The notes under the pieces were generated by a model, which saw nothing but the letters and a program-made list of their open reading frames with translations, searched no databases and had not been told where the DNA came from. A DNA stretch of 64,000 nt from Pleomorphovibrio marinus (GTDB lineage: Bacteria; Bacteroidota; Bacteroidia; Cytophagales; Cyclobacteriaceae): the NCBI RefSeq assembly GCF_003347495.1, contig NZ_QCXY01000005.1, positions 310,001 to 374,000 on the forward strand, read 5' to 3'. Each line of letters starts with the position of its first letter. The first letter of the stretch is position 1. Positions 8,609 to 17,382 of this stretch are shown piece after piece. A program made the translations under genes and the position numbers.

Positions 8609-10654
8609 TTATTCTACCCACTCAAAATTTACCGCATCTATAAGGATTAAGCTATCAGCACCATCCGACACTACCTCTACATAGCTGTGTTCGTCCATGG
8701 AAAACCGGCCGAGCTCAAGGCTTTCCCTGGCGTTTACCGTTATTTTTTCTTTTCCGTCCATATGCCTTACCCAAACATCAAAGGCTCCCACTAGTTGGGC
8801 TAACTCGGGATATTTATAGGCAGGACTTTCCAGGTTTACGCTATAGTTTCCTTTTTCCAAATAGGGGTTATACCTGATAAATTCCCCCTCCCCTTTTCTG
8901 CCATTGATAAGGTAGTGGCCTTTTTGACCCTTAGTCCAATCAAAAGGAAACTCCGGAGACAACCAAAAATAATCCGATCTTTGGGTAAAGGGGTCATCAT
9001 GATGGACCATCCTTCCTTTAGCTGGCTTTTGCCAGGGGAAATCCACCCTCACTTTTATATACTGGGGAGAATTGACAAAGGCTTCATGGTAAACCAACAC
9101 ATAGGCTTCGTAAAAACCGTGCTTTTTTATCATTTTTTCGGTTTTGGGAAGAATCTCAAGGAGAATATGGTCTTCCTTTACGCTTGGTGTTAGTTCCAAC
9201 CAATCACTTCCATGAACATAAAGTGCCTCAAAACGGCACTTTCTCCCCTCATCTGGCCCCCATAGATAATGCTCAGGGAAAAGGGAGATGGTCTTTGGAA
9301 GAAGGTGTTCCTTCCTATCGTGGTGGCCTCTAAACCGAAGGGTGTTTGTGGTTGGGAATTCACTATCCTGGGTATTGGTTTTCCAAGGCGCAGGTGCATC
9401 AAATCCTGGTTCTTCTTCAGCGCTAATGTATAGAGAGGGAAGGTTTATGGTCTCTCCGGATACGGTAATAAATTGTTTAAAGGCATGCTTGTCCTGTCCG
9501 TCGCTTACCGTAAGGGTCACAGGGTATATTCCTGGCCTGGTATAAGTATGTGAAGGATTGGGGTGGATGCCTATACTTCCATCACCGAAATCCCAATGAT
9601 AGGTCAATACGCCTCCCCATAGACCGGGGCGGGAACCCCTACTTTTGAAGTGTATGGTTTCTCCGGTACTAGCCTTGGAAAGGGGATCAATTTTGGCCAG
9701 GATTTCCCCTGCCTTTTCCCTGTTGTTGTTGAATATCTCCCAAAAAAACACCCATGGGTCCATAAAGGTCCACTCCTGATCCGGTTGCTTGATGCGCCAT
9801 ACAAAGTGGGTGTGGGGGGTGACACCCGTATAGACCCCTCCGGTATGGGCATAGGTTTCCCCCTGTGCTATAGGCTGGTGTTCTGGGATAAGCAATTCCA
9901 CCATATGGTGGGTCTGAAGCTGCCAGATATCCCCATTTTCCCAAGTCCTGCTCCCTCTCCAGCGATTGTTGTTGTGCCCTGCTCCTAAGGAATTAAAATA
10001 GTAATGGGTGTCGAAATCTATGGGTGCCCACAGCGGGGTATTAGAGGGCATGTTGATGTCCAGTCCGCCATGAAGGTCCGCCCCAAAATAGGGTCCCATC
10101 CAGACATCATCCCCCTGGTAGGCATCCGCCACCTTCAGCCTTCTGTCAGGCACCGGACACCAATTGGTCAATGTTTGTGGACTAACAGACTTTCCCAAAT
10201 CCTGAAAAGCAAATCGCGCCTGCTTCTGGGGCAGGCAATCCCCATGGTTTTCGTTAAAGTTTTCCCCCAATGACCTTAGTCCGTCAAACCAAATCTGTAC
10301 CCCATTTACCGTGTAGGGCTCATAAAAGGATTGCTGTACAGGCACATACCTCAGCATCTCCATCTCCTGCCCATCCACTTTTACCCTGCTGATCATATTG
10401 AAAATGCTTCCATTTTTGTTGGCTCCTTGCTTGGTGTCTTTCAGGGTAGAAAAAACAATATTGTGCTGGGAAGAGAGAAATTCAAAGTGCAAGGTGTCCC
10501 CATTGGATTTGATATAGCTTACCTTGTCCCCAGCGTCAAGTTCTATTACAGTGAGGGTAGATTTGGAAGATAAAACAATGGGATTTGCCAATAACCGCAG
10601 ATTGGACAAGAGAAAGGAGATAACAATCAAAAAATAAATGTTGAAATGATTCAT
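8609..10654 (-). CDS. Secreted M23-like peptidase with PKD and golvesin-like C-terminal domains
   Basis: 681 aa with a signal peptide (about 1-23, ending LLANP). A central segment has HGGLDINMP (HxxxD) and, about 90 residues later, HTHFVW (HxH), the zinc-ligand pattern of M23/LytM endopeptidases, in the context of lysostaphin-like folds (APIDFDTHYY). A PKD domain follows (HWDFGDGSIG ... PGIYPVTLTVSDG), then a beta-rich region. The C-terminus (KGNYSVNLE ... ADSLILIDAVNFEWVE) resembles golvesin/xanthan-lyase CBD-type domains. It may act on cell-wall or extracellular peptides. The zinc motif is the only support for catalysis, so activity is less certain than fold. Confidence 0.7.
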   Translation of the reverse strand: MNHFNIYFLIVISFLLSNLRLLANPIVLSSKSTLTVIELDAGDKVSYIKSNGDTLHFEFLSSQHNIVFSTLKDTKQGANKNGSIFNMISRVKVDGQEMEMLRYVPVQQSFYEPYTVNGVQIWFDGLRSLGENFNENHGDCLPQKQARFAFQDLGKSVSPQTLTNWCPVPDRRLKVADAYQGDDVWMGPYFGADLHGGLDINMPSNTPLWAPIDFDTHYYFNSLGAGHNNNRWRGSRTWENGDIWQLQTHHMVELLIPEHQPIAQGETYAHTGGVYTGVTPHTHFVWRIKQPDQEWTFMDPWVFFWEIFNNNREKAGEILAKIDPLSKASTGETIHFKSRGSRPGLWGGVLTYHWDFGDGSIGIHPNPSHTYTRPGIYPVTLTVSDGQDKHAFKQFITVSGETINLPSLYISAEEEPGFDAPAPWKTNTQDSEFPTTNTLRFRGHHDRKEHLLPKTISLFPEHYLWGPDEGRKCRFEALYVHGSDWLELTPSVKEDHILLEILPKTEKMIKKHGFYEAYVLVYHEAFVNSPQYIKVRVDFPWQKPAKGRMVHHDDPFTQRSDYFWLSPEFPFDWTKGQKGHYLINGRKGEGEFIRYNPYLEKGNYSVNLESPAYKYPELAQLVGAFDVWVRHMDGKEKITVNARESLELGRFSMDEHSYVEVVSDGADSLILIDAVNFEWVE

Positions 10655-10685
10655 AGCTGGAATATAAATGGGGCTGTGTATATAT

Positions 10686-10964
10686 TTAAACCTTGTTCTT
10701 TATTGCCTTCCCGGTACTCATCTGATACAATACGTCTGGGCACAAATCAATTCCATTCTCCCAGACTACAGTATCAAATTCCTCGTCAAGTTTTACTTTT
10801 TTAAAGGTAGAAGGATCTTTTAATTCAGCGAACTTTGAAATGGGATTACTGCCCAATTCATTTAAATTTTCTGTCAAGTCTACTGTGCGAATTTCTTCCG
10901 TATTAAACCTTAACGTCACCCTATAAGGCTCAACATCAACTATTTCCTTTATTGAATATATCAT
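10686..10964 (-). CDS. DUF2442 domain protein
   Basis: 92 aa matching the DUF2442 pattern: an N-terminal VEPYRVTLRFN strand, TVDLTENLNELG, then FKKVKLDEEFDTVVWENGIDLCPDVLY, the conserved W-NG-DL-P-LY ending. DUF2442 genes are usually found next to DUF4160 genes, and the pair has been suggested to act like a toxin-antitoxin module; no function is proven. Here the start overlaps the tail of a broken DUF4160 gene by 29 nt, so the pair is no longer intact. Confidence 0.85.
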   Translation of the reverse strand: MIYSIKEIVDVEPYRVTLRFNTEEIRTVDLTENLNELGSNPISKFAELKDPSTFKKVKLDEEFDTVVWENGIDLCPDVLYQMSTGKAIKNKV

Positions 10965-11237
10965 AACATTTTTTCTTTTGTAGAGGTTGAATCTTCCTAA
11001 ACTCCGGTGTTTCCGATTGGGTAGAATCCCAATTTTTCATTAACTCATCTTGATGTAGTCCAGCCCCTTCTTTTATCATACGTTGTGCCCTTCTTGGAGG
11101 TTCTCCTTCTAAAAGTTCCCCAGTTTTACACAAAAGATATCCTTAAATTCTCCATATTTTGCATGAAAATGTGGTGGATGGTGATCCTTAACAAACATAT
11201 AAATAATAATCCCATAAAACCTGCTCAGTTCTGGTAT
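10936..11237 (-). pseudogene. DUF4160 gene relic, frameshifted and without start codon
   Basis: Two frames together make one DUF4160 protein. The N-terminal half starts with an ATA where ATG would be expected (11237-11235) and reads PELSRFYGIIIYMFV then DHHPPHFHAKYGEF, the hallmark HxxPHFH region, before stopping. The C-terminal half in the next frame reads KTGELLEGEPPRRAQRMI ... ELMKNWD. The frames rejoin if one A is restored in the A-run at 11124-11127. So the gene has lost both its start and its frame. It lies directly upstream of, and overlaps, DUF2442, its normal partner. Confidence 0.8.
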
Positions 11238-11332
11238 ATTTCATTGAATTAAAGTTGAATAATGAAGTTTTCAAAATCAGGATTAATAAATAGGTTCAGT
11301 AATAAATTTTGAATATTCTATTGCAAAAAAGG

Positions 11333-13522
11333 TTAATAATTTAAATCCACCACACACCTAAACCCCACCGTACCACACCTGTCCAGGCCTGGCCATGAGA
11401 ACAGGTACTTGGCCCCAAAATGAGTGCGTTGGGGACCTTGATCGGCGTACCACCCCGAGGCTTTGGTCTCGTACCAGGCACCTCCCCTCACTATGGCATA
11501 CCGGTTGTGTCCATCGCTGCGCTCGCTTTCTGTCCATTGCCATACATTGCCACTCATATCATAGATGCCTTCCACGGTTCTTCCATTTTTGAAGTAGGTT
11601 ACCGGAGAGGTGTCCTCAAACTGACCATGGTTACAGCGTTCGGGGTCAAAAGCATTGCCCCAGGGGTATTGCGTCTCAGAATTACCATTTTGAGCTGCCC
11701 ACTGCCACTCTGCCTCGGTAGGTAGGCGTTTGCCTGCCCACGCAGCATAGGCCCTGGCATCCTCCAGCGAAACAAAGGTCACAGGGTGCTCCTCTTTTCC
11801 CTTTGGAATATTCCCGTTTTCCCAATGTGCCAGGAATTGATGCTTCACCTTGGGCACATAGCCGCTTTTTTCCAAAAAACGCTTAAACTCCGCATTGGTT
11901 ACCAAGGTCTTGTCCATCGCAAAGGGCTTCAGTTGTTGGGTAACTCTGCCTTCCACTGTTTCATGCAACTGGTTGTTCACAAAAGTATGGTCCACCACTC
12001 CTTCCATGGGGTAAAAACCACATTCCCTTCTTCTAAAACTAAATGTAAAATTGATGGAATCCTCCGGTACCTCAAGGATGGCCATGTTTTCAGGCAACCC
12101 CTCAGGTGGGTACCTTTTAGTAGTAGAATATGGCTCCCAGGTATGTTGGGGAAGGGTATGGGCTGTCCTAAAGTCTGCCTCAGCATACCTTTCCCCTTGC
12201 CCTTCCAAAAACAAGAGTAACTCTTCCGTTACTTCCTCTTTGGGAATAGCCAGAAAACTCCCCAACTCCCTTGGCAACAGGGAAAGGTGCAAGTGTATTT
12301 TATCCTCATGGTGGCTGGTGGTTACTTCCTCTCCTTTGATCAGATCAAAATACCGCATCCCCTTATGTGCGTACAATTTCAGAAAAGGCCCTTTGGCTCT
12401 CTGTTCTTGACGGTTTACGATGGTCCACAATTTCTGGTTTCCCCTTTGCCAGAGGGAGGCATACACCCTGTTCAGGTGGGTCTCCACCAATGGGCTCCAC
12501 TCTCCCTCGGTAAAAAAGGAGCTGAAGTGCCTCTGCAGGGGCAACATAGTTCTCAGCAAGGTTTTATCCCTAGGATTCAAGGGATTTACGCTGCCAAAGA
12601 CGTTTTCCCAAATCACCATGCCACTGCCGTTCATCCAGGCATTTTGGATCACTGCTGACTGCTCATGGCTCCACCGGGAAAGCCGATAGAGCATATGTCT
12701 CTGTTCCAGCCAGCGGTTGCGGATCAAGGGTGGAACTTCCAAAAACTCCTTGTACTTGTCCTCCATGGACCAGCCGATCTCCAGCCAGGATTGGTGGATT
12801 TCCTGTAACTCCTCGGGGGAGGTGGCGATTTCCGACTGAAGGATCACTCCCGGACTGGCCTCCTTTAGCTGATCCAGAAATCCTTTTACGCTGGTAATAG
12901 TATCCAAAAAAATTCCGTCTGCACCTGTCTCTTTCACCAGTTTGATCAGTTCCTCCTCATCATTTTTCCCATTGAGCCGACCAATATTGTCCCAGGGATT
13001 ATAGGCGATAAATAGCCGTTTGCCCATGCTGTGAAGCTGTGAGGCCAGTTCCCTCAAGCCCTCCGTCCCGCCCGGGAGGTTCCGGTAAAACTCAAATTGA
13101 TCCCTATTGTCAAAACCCAACTGGGGATAAGTAGGCCAAAGTAATACGATATCCACCCCGCCGTAGTTAGCCTCATAGTTCTCCAGGTATTCCTCCATTT
13201 GAAAATTCCAATCCTGATCATAAAGGTTTTGGTCGAATGCAATAAGAAATAACATGGAATATGCCTTAGAGGCCCATTGATAACCGGGATCCCTGTAAAT
13301 AGCATCACTGTATTCCAGTTTCCTGAGGGTTTTTTCCTTCCAGCCCTTCAGCTTTTTTTCCCACTCCTTCCACTCCAAGGGAGAGGTAGGTGCTTCTATA
13401 AGTTGGCCAAAGGCCATTGTATCATCGGATTCCTCTTGGGCCATCAGGGGAATATTCAACATGGGTACAAGTAGGAATAGAATAGTGCATAGCAGAAAAT
13501 GTCGGAGACATAGTGAAATCAT
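11333..13522 (-). CDS. Secreted two-part protein: glycosidase-like N-terminus and SUMF1/FGE-type C-terminus
   Basis: The start at 13522 (MISLCLRHFLLCTILFLL) gives a direct signal peptide; an ATG at 13564 is also possible. Roughly residues 60-430 resemble a (beta/alpha)-barrel: VDIVLLWPTYP, GKRLFIAYNPWDN, TGADGIFLDTITS, typical of uncharacterised glycosidase-like or GH36/GH114-like folds. From about residue 510 a formylglycine-generating-enzyme (SUMF1) type domain follows: VTNAEFKRFLE, HPVTFVSLEDARAYAAWAGK, RLPTEAEWQWAA, YDMSGNVWQWTES, VRGGAWYE, VGFRCV. Such secreted SUMF1 domains often bind rather than modify. The barrel assignment is only an impression; the SUMF1 domain is firm. Confidence 0.75.
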   Translation of the reverse strand: MISLCLRHFLLCTILFLLVPMLNIPLMAQEESDDTMAFGQLIEAPTSPLEWKEWEKKLKGWKEKTLRKLEYSDAIYRDPGYQWASKAYSMLFLIAFDQNLYDQDWNFQMEEYLENYEANYGGVDIVLLWPTYPQLGFDNRDQFEFYRNLPGGTEGLRELASQLHSMGKRLFIAYNPWDNIGRLNGKNDEEELIKLVKETGADGIFLDTITSVKGFLDQLKEASPGVILQSEIATSPEELQEIHQSWLEIGWSMEDKYKEFLEVPPLIRNRWLEQRHMLYRLSRWSHEQSAVIQNAWMNGSGMVIWENVFGSVNPLNPRDKTLLRTMLPLQRHFSSFFTEGEWSPLVETHLNRVYASLWQRGNQKLWTIVNRQEQRAKGPFLKLYAHKGMRYFDLIKGEEVTTSHHEDKIHLHLSLLPRELGSFLAIPKEEVTEELLLFLEGQGERYAEADFRTAHTLPQHTWEPYSTTKRYPPEGLPENMAILEVPEDSINFTFSFRRRECGFYPMEGVVDHTFVNNQLHETVEGRVTQQLKPFAMDKTLVTNAEFKRFLEKSGYVPKVKHQFLAHWENGNIPKGKEEHPVTFVSLEDARAYAAWAGKRLPTEAEWQWAAQNGNSETQYPWGNAFDPERCNHGQFEDTSPVTYFKNGRTVEGIYDMSGNVWQWTESERSDGHNRYAIVRGGAWYETKASGWYADQGPQRTHFGAKYLFSWPGLDRCGTVGFRCVVDLNY

Positions 13523-13564
13523 GTCGGGAGAGGCGTTTCTTGAAATATAGTTGAAAACAGACAC

Positions 13565-13840
13565 ATTTCAAACCGGATTAGGATCAGGTACTTGCAAGTG
13601 GTGACAGGAAAAAAGCAATATCTTTATGAAGCCATTTGCAATGGCAAACTGCCTACCTTATTTTAGGGGAATTCGCTAAATAATTTGCTTTGATTAAATG
13701 TTGGACTTTGCACATCCAATCATTACCCTCCCAGGCGATAAGCTGTTTATTTGCTTCGTGTACAGGAGGTATGTACCCGTAACGAGGGATTAGGGAAGAT
13801 CAAAGAGGTGAAGTATAAATTCCCTGGAGGTATAAACAAA
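13565..13840. other. Intergenic region without recognisable gene
   Basis: Between the SUMF1-type gene and the rplI terminator. No open frame with a family match, no RNA gene and no strong repeat were seen. The region presumably holds the promoter of the SUMF1-type gene, but no TAnnTTTG box with a spaced TTG was found. Confidence 0.3.
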
Positions 13841-13870
13841 AAAAGCCGGGCATTTAACAACCCGGCTTTT
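13841..13870 (-). terminator. Rho-independent terminator of the rpsF-rpsR-rplI operon
   Basis: AAAAGCCGGG and CCCGGCTTTT form a perfect 10-bp stem with a 10-nt loop. On the minus strand it is followed by a T-run (TTTTTTTG). It lies 20 bp after the rplI stop. Confidence 0.88.
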
Positions 13871-13890
13871 CAATATTTAAAGTATACGGA

Positions 13891-14334
13891 TTATTCCGCT
13901 ACCACTTCGAATTTTACCTGAGTTTTCACATCACGGTGAAGGTCAACCTCGGCCTCAAACTCACCAGCTGTTGATACGGGTTGAGCGATGGCGATTTTCT
14001 TCCTGTCTACATCAATGCCCTTTTCGGCTAAGGCATCCGAAATCTGCAAAGTGGTGACCTTGCCAAAAATCTTACCGGAATCACCGATTTTAGCTTTTAT
14101 TTGAAGTTTAATACCTTGAATCTTCTCGGCAATAGCTTCTGCTTCCGTCTTGATTTTCTCAGCCTTGTGGGCTGCTTGTTTTACATTCTCCTGAAGGATT
14201 TTTTTATTTGAAGGGGTGGCCAATACGGCAAACCCTTGGGGGATCAGGTAATTACGGCCGTACCCAGGTTTTACTTCCACCAGGTCGTTTTTGTAGCCTA
14301 GCCCCTTTATATCTGTTTTTAAGATAATTTCCAT
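13891..14334 (-). CDS. rplI: 50S ribosomal protein L9
   Basis: 147 aa, normal length for L9. The N-terminal domain has the family signature: MEIILKTDIKGLGYKNDLVEVKPGYGRNYLIPQ region with GxGxxxDxVxVxxGYxRNxLxP spacing. A long central helix (about 50-75) and the C-terminal domain (TTLQISDALAEKGIDVDRKKI) follow. It binds 23S rRNA at the base of the L1 stalk in the large subunit. It is the last gene of the rpsF-rpsR-rplI operon, 45 bp after rpsR, and is followed by a strong terminator. Confidence 0.97.
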   Translation of the reverse strand: MEIILKTDIKGLGYKNDLVEVKPGYGRNYLIPQGFAVLATPSNKKILQENVKQAAHKAEKIKTEAEAIAEKIQGIKLQIKAKIGDSGKIFGKVTTLQISDALAEKGIDVDRKKIAIAQPVSTAGEFEAEVDLHRDVKTQVKFEVVAE

Positions 14335-14379
14335 TTGTTGATCACAATTTAAGATAAATGAACAAAGAACAGGACTGCA

Positions 14380-14631
14380 CTATTTCAGGCCGTCAGCTAC
14401 AAAGGGCAACAAGGCCAAATGTCTGGCTTTCTTTATGGCCTGAGCTACTTTTCTTTGGTATTTTGCAGAATTTCCAGTCAGTCTCCTAGGAAGGATCTTT
14501 CCCTGTTCGTTCACAAACTTCAACAAGAAATTGGGATCCTTGTAATCAATATATTTGATGCCCATCTTTTTGAAGCGGCAATATTTCTTTTTGTTCTGCT
14601 CTCTATTGATAGGTTCGTTTCTCAGTGTCAT
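14380..14631 (-). CDS. rpsR: 30S ribosomal protein S18
   Basis: 83 aa. It contains the S18 core: [39 protein letters not shown] and [15 protein letters not shown]18 pairs with S6 on 16S rRNA in the platform of the small subunit, which fits its position directly after rpsF. Its ATG overlaps the rpsF stop by 4 nt, so the two are translationally coupled. Confidence 0.97.
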   Translation of the reverse strand: MTLRNEPINREQNKKKYCRFKKMGIKYIDYKDPNFLLKFVNEQGKILPRRLTGNSAKYQRKVAQAIKKARHLALLPFVADGLK

Positions 14632-14999
14632 TTTGCTGGCTCCTCCTTAGCTTCGGCTTTTTTGTTAAATTCACCTTTTCTTCTTCTTTCCGCATAAACT
14701 AATGCGTGCTTGTCAAGTACAGTGGTAAGAAACCTAAGGACTTTTTCGTCCCTCCTGTATTCTACCTCCAGTTTCTTGATCAAGGTGGGCTCGGCGTTGA
14801 ATTCAACCAGCACATAAAACCCCGTGGATTTCTTCTGAATCGGGTAGGCCATTTTTTTAAGCCCCCAGTTCTCCACGTTCACAATTTCTGCCCCCTCTTC
14901 TTTTAACAAGTTCACAAACTTGTCTACGGTATCCTTCATCTGAACATCAGACAAAACGGGAGTGAGTATGAATACCGTCTCGTAATTTTTTTGGAACAT
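14628..14999 (-). CDS. rpsF: 30S ribosomal protein S6
   Basis: 123 aa with the S6 ferredoxin-like fold: [34 protein letters not shown] and [19 protein letters not shown]. The C-terminus carries a charged Lys/Glu tail common in Bacteroidetes S6. It opens the rpsF-rpsR-rplI operon; a good promoter match lies 39-68 bp upstream. Confidence 0.97.
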   Translation of the reverse strand: MFQKNYETVFILTPVLSDVQMKDTVDKFVNLLKEEGAEIVNVENWGLKKMAYPIQKKSTGFYVLVEFNAEPTLIKKLEVEYRRDEKVLRFLTTVLDKHALVYAERRRKGEFNKKAEAKEEPAK

Positions 15000-15037
15000 T
15001 TTTTTGTATTATTTGATACTTATTGAAAATTAGAGTG

Positions 15038-15067
15038 CAAAATTAGACTGAATGAGTGAAAAAACAA
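15038..15067 (-). promoter_or_regulatory. Candidate promoter of the rpsF-rpsR-rplI operon
   Basis: On the minus strand: TTG (15067-15065), 19 bp, then TAATTTTG (15045-15038), a full match to the Bacteroidetes TTG/TAnnTTTG arrangement. It lies between the stop of the coiled-coil gene (15085) and the rpsF start (14999). Confidence 0.6.
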
Positions 15068-15084
15068 AAAATAATGCGTCTTTA

Positions 15085-16002
15085 TTATTTTACCTCAAAA
15101 CTTCCGTTACCAATTTCTATCCCATCCGAAAACACCTTTACCATATAAGACCCCTTGGCATAATCGGACCCCTTCTCATAGTAATAGGTCAATTTCTGTA
15201 AGGTGTTGTCGAAAATAATGTCCTGCTTAGAGGTGAAAAATTCCTCCCTTCCATTGAGGTTGAATGTACCGGAACCCTTAGCGATGTCAAAAATAACCTG
15301 TTCGTTGGGGCCAAGCACTTGTACATATATGTCCTTTGCTCCTAAGGGTGCCACGCTGTTTTCGCCCAGGTTAAAAGAAATTTTAAGTTTTTCAAGCTGC
15401 CGATTTCTAAATTCTCCTACCCTTTCTCTTCCCCTTGCATTAACGGCCGCAATGACGATGTTTTCAGCTCTCAGCCGCGCGGCCACGTTCACCTTTTCCT
15501 CCAATTCCTGAGCCTTCCGGTTGAGCTTTACCACTTCCTCTTCAACCTCTGCTTTGGAGGACTTTAGGTCCTTATTTTCGGCATACAACTGATCGTTTAA
15601 TTCCCTAAGTCTGACAATATCCTCGTCCTTCTCCCTGAGCATTTCTCCATAGCCATCCATTTGCCTATTAAGTCTGGCAATTTCACTGGCGGAACGGGTC
15701 CTTTCGGAATTCCTTTCCTTGATAAGCTCATCTTTAATCATCACCAACGAATCCACCTCACCCCCCAGCCTTTCTATTTCCTTTATCCGGAGGTCCAGTT
15801 GAAAGGTCATGGAGTCGATTCTGGAGTTTAGGGAACTTGTCTCCTCGGTAAGAATCAAAATTTCCTCGGATTTCAAGGTCTTTTCCTTATGGTCAAAAAA
15901 CAACCTAACCCCACTTAACAATACCAAAATCACAAGCACAACGATCAAAATGTTTTTGCCTTGCTCCTGCCGGTTTTCCTTATTCGTATTTACTTCACTC
16001 AT
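15085..16002 (-). CDS. Membrane-anchored coiled-coil protein of unknown function
   Basis: 305 aa. A short polar lead is followed by one transmembrane helix (about 17-34, ILIVVLVILVLLSGVRL), then a long coiled coil (about 40-175, heptad-rich with SLNSRIDSM, ELNDQLYAEN, LNRKAQELEEKV). The C-terminal 120 residues are a compact beta-rich domain (FNLGENSVAPLGAKDIYVQV, YYEKGSDYAKGSYMVKVFSDG). This looks like an inner-membrane anchor with a periplasmic stalk and head. The gene sits upstream of rpsF. No role can be given. Confidence 0.8.
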   Translation of the reverse strand: MSEVNTNKENRQEQGKNILIVVLVILVLLSGVRLFFDHKEKTLKSEEILILTEETSSLNSRIDSMTFQLDLRIKEIERLGGEVDSLVMIKDELIKERNSERTRSASEIARLNRQMDGYGEMLREKDEDIVRLRELNDQLYAENKDLKSSKAEVEEEVVKLNRKAQELEEKVNVAARLRAENIVIAAVNARGRERVGEFRNRQLEKLKISFNLGENSVAPLGAKDIYVQVLGPNEQVIFDIAKGSGTFNLNGREEFFTSKQDIIFDNTLQKLTYYYEKGSDYAKGSYMVKVFSDGIEIGNGSFEVK

Positions 16003-16061
16003 TTTGAAGACTAATTATATATCTTTGAAACGATTTCTCACCACTTTATCTATAAAAAAAA

Positions 16062-16649
16062 ATGGAAAATCCATTTGATGAAACCTACTGGACCAACAGA
16101 TACAATGAAAATCACATCGGCTGGGACATTGGATTTATTTCCACTCCCATAAAGCAATATCTAGACCAAATCTCAGAAAAATCCAAAACTATTTTAATCC
16201 CAGGAGCCGGAAACGCATATGAAGCCGCATATGCTTTCGAAAAGGGGTTCAAGAATATTCATATTCTTGATTTTTCAAGAATTCCAATCGAGAAATTTCT
16301 TAAAGAAAACCCTGAATTTCCAGTCTCACAAGCTCATGTTGAGGACTTTTTTTCCCATGAAGGTGAATATGACCTCATCTTAGAACAAACCTTCTTTTGT
16401 GCCCTTCATCCCAAATTGAGGCAGGAATACATTCAAAAAGCAGATAGTTTACTGAAAACCGGGGGAAAAATGGTCGGGGTTCTTTTCAACCACTATTTCC
16501 AATTCGATGGCCCTCCCTTCGGGGGAGACAGGGCTTCTTATTTGCACTATTTTGAGAAAACTTTCGAGATTATCACCATGCAGCCCTGTCATAACTCCAT
16601 ACCCGATCGAGCAGGAATGGAGTTGTTCTTTATTGCAAGAAAAAAGTAG
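16062..16649 (+). CDS. TPMT-family SAM-dependent methyltransferase
   Basis: 195 aa. The N-terminal signature WTNRYNENHIGWDIG is typical of thiopurine-methyltransferase-like bacterial enzymes, followed by motif I (ILIPGAGNAYEA), an acidic second strand (IHILDFS), the motif around EDFF, and YDLILEQTFFCAL. It lacks a signal peptide and should be cytoplasmic. Bacterial members methylate small thiol, selenium or tellurium compounds or halides; the substrate here is unknown. It is divergent from the coiled-coil gene with 59 bp between starts. Confidence 0.88.
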   Translation: MENPFDETYWTNRYNENHIGWDIGFISTPIKQYLDQISEKSKTILIPGAGNAYEAAYAFEKGFKNIHILDFSRIPIEKFLKENPEFPVSQAHVEDFFSHEGEYDLILEQTFFCALHPKLRQEYIQKADSLLKTGGKMVGVLFNHYFQFDGPPFGGDRASYLHYFEKTFEIITMQPCHNSIPDRAGMELFFIARKK

Positions 16650-16658
16650 GGTGATTGA

Positions 16659-16883
16659 TTAATTCAGTTCCATTCTTTTCAATATTTGTTTTGCCTTCAC
16701 CATATAATCTGCCAATTCCTTGTTCCAATCCTGGGAGTTATCGGTACTTACTTCTACCTTACTCACCCACTCCAACTTGTCACCTTCGGATTCCCTATCT
16801 TGGTCAAGGCTAACCCTTTCACAGCTTGCGACGATAAGGAGTGTGAAAAAAATATCTGGAACAAAAAGCCAAATCCGTTTCAT
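16659..16883 (-). CDS. Small lipoprotein of unknown function
   Basis: 74 aa. A basic start, a hydrophobic stretch and VASC (Cys21) form a lipoprotein signal. The mature 54 residues are acidic and helical at the end (KELADYMVKAKQILKRMEL). No family is recognised. It is convergent with the methyltransferase gene, whose stop lies 9 bp away. The lipobox and full frame support a real gene. Confidence 0.6.
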   Translation of the reverse strand: MKRIWLFVPDIFFTLLIVASCERVSLDQDRESEGDKLEWVSKVEVSTDNSQDWNKELADYMVKAKQILKRMELN

Positions 16884-17340
16884 GGTTAATGTGGTTTTAA
16901 ATTTTTACCTATACGAACCGAAAGCAAATTGCGTCCCAAAATTTTCATTATTTTTCAAAAAAGTTTACACCTACTAAAAAGCCCGTGGTAAATTAAACTC
17001 GAAATAGTCTTAATCCCAAAACAACCAAGCAAAAAATCAACCAAAGGCGGGAGTGTTTGAAAACAAGCCTAAAAGCTGGGTCAGGAATTAGCATAGTTCC
17101 CAGTAATGGGTTAGGTGGAATTGGATGGGGAAAACATGGCATTCCGTATTATCTGAGGTAGGGAAAGCAAAAAGCTAGAGGAAAGTGACAGCTTTCAAAT
17201 AAAGGACGGAAAACCATCTTTCTACAAAAAATTGATGGAATTAAACGCCTTAAATGCATGCAGGAAGTACAGCAAACCTAGCTATAGAAGCGGTTGGGAA
17301 AATCTAGACATGCCCGTTAGAAATGCACAGCAATAAGGTC
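16884..17340. other. 457-bp intergenic region with no recognisable gene
   Basis: Between the small lipoprotein start and the fadD terminator. No open frame with a family match was found on either strand. Some stretches look coding-like but have stops. It may be a decayed gene; nothing identifiable remains. Confidence 0.35.
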
Positions 17341-17378
17341 AAAAAAAAGGCCCTTTGGACATTTAACAAAGGGCCTTT
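17341..17378 (-). terminator. Rho-independent terminator after the acyl-CoA ligase gene
   Basis: CAAAGGGCCTTT (17367-17378) pairs with AAAGGCCCTTTG (17346-17357), a 12-bp stem. On the minus strand it runs into a T-tract of eight. It starts 5 bp after the stop of the acyl-CoA ligase. Confidence 0.88.
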
Positions 17379-17382
17379 GTGC

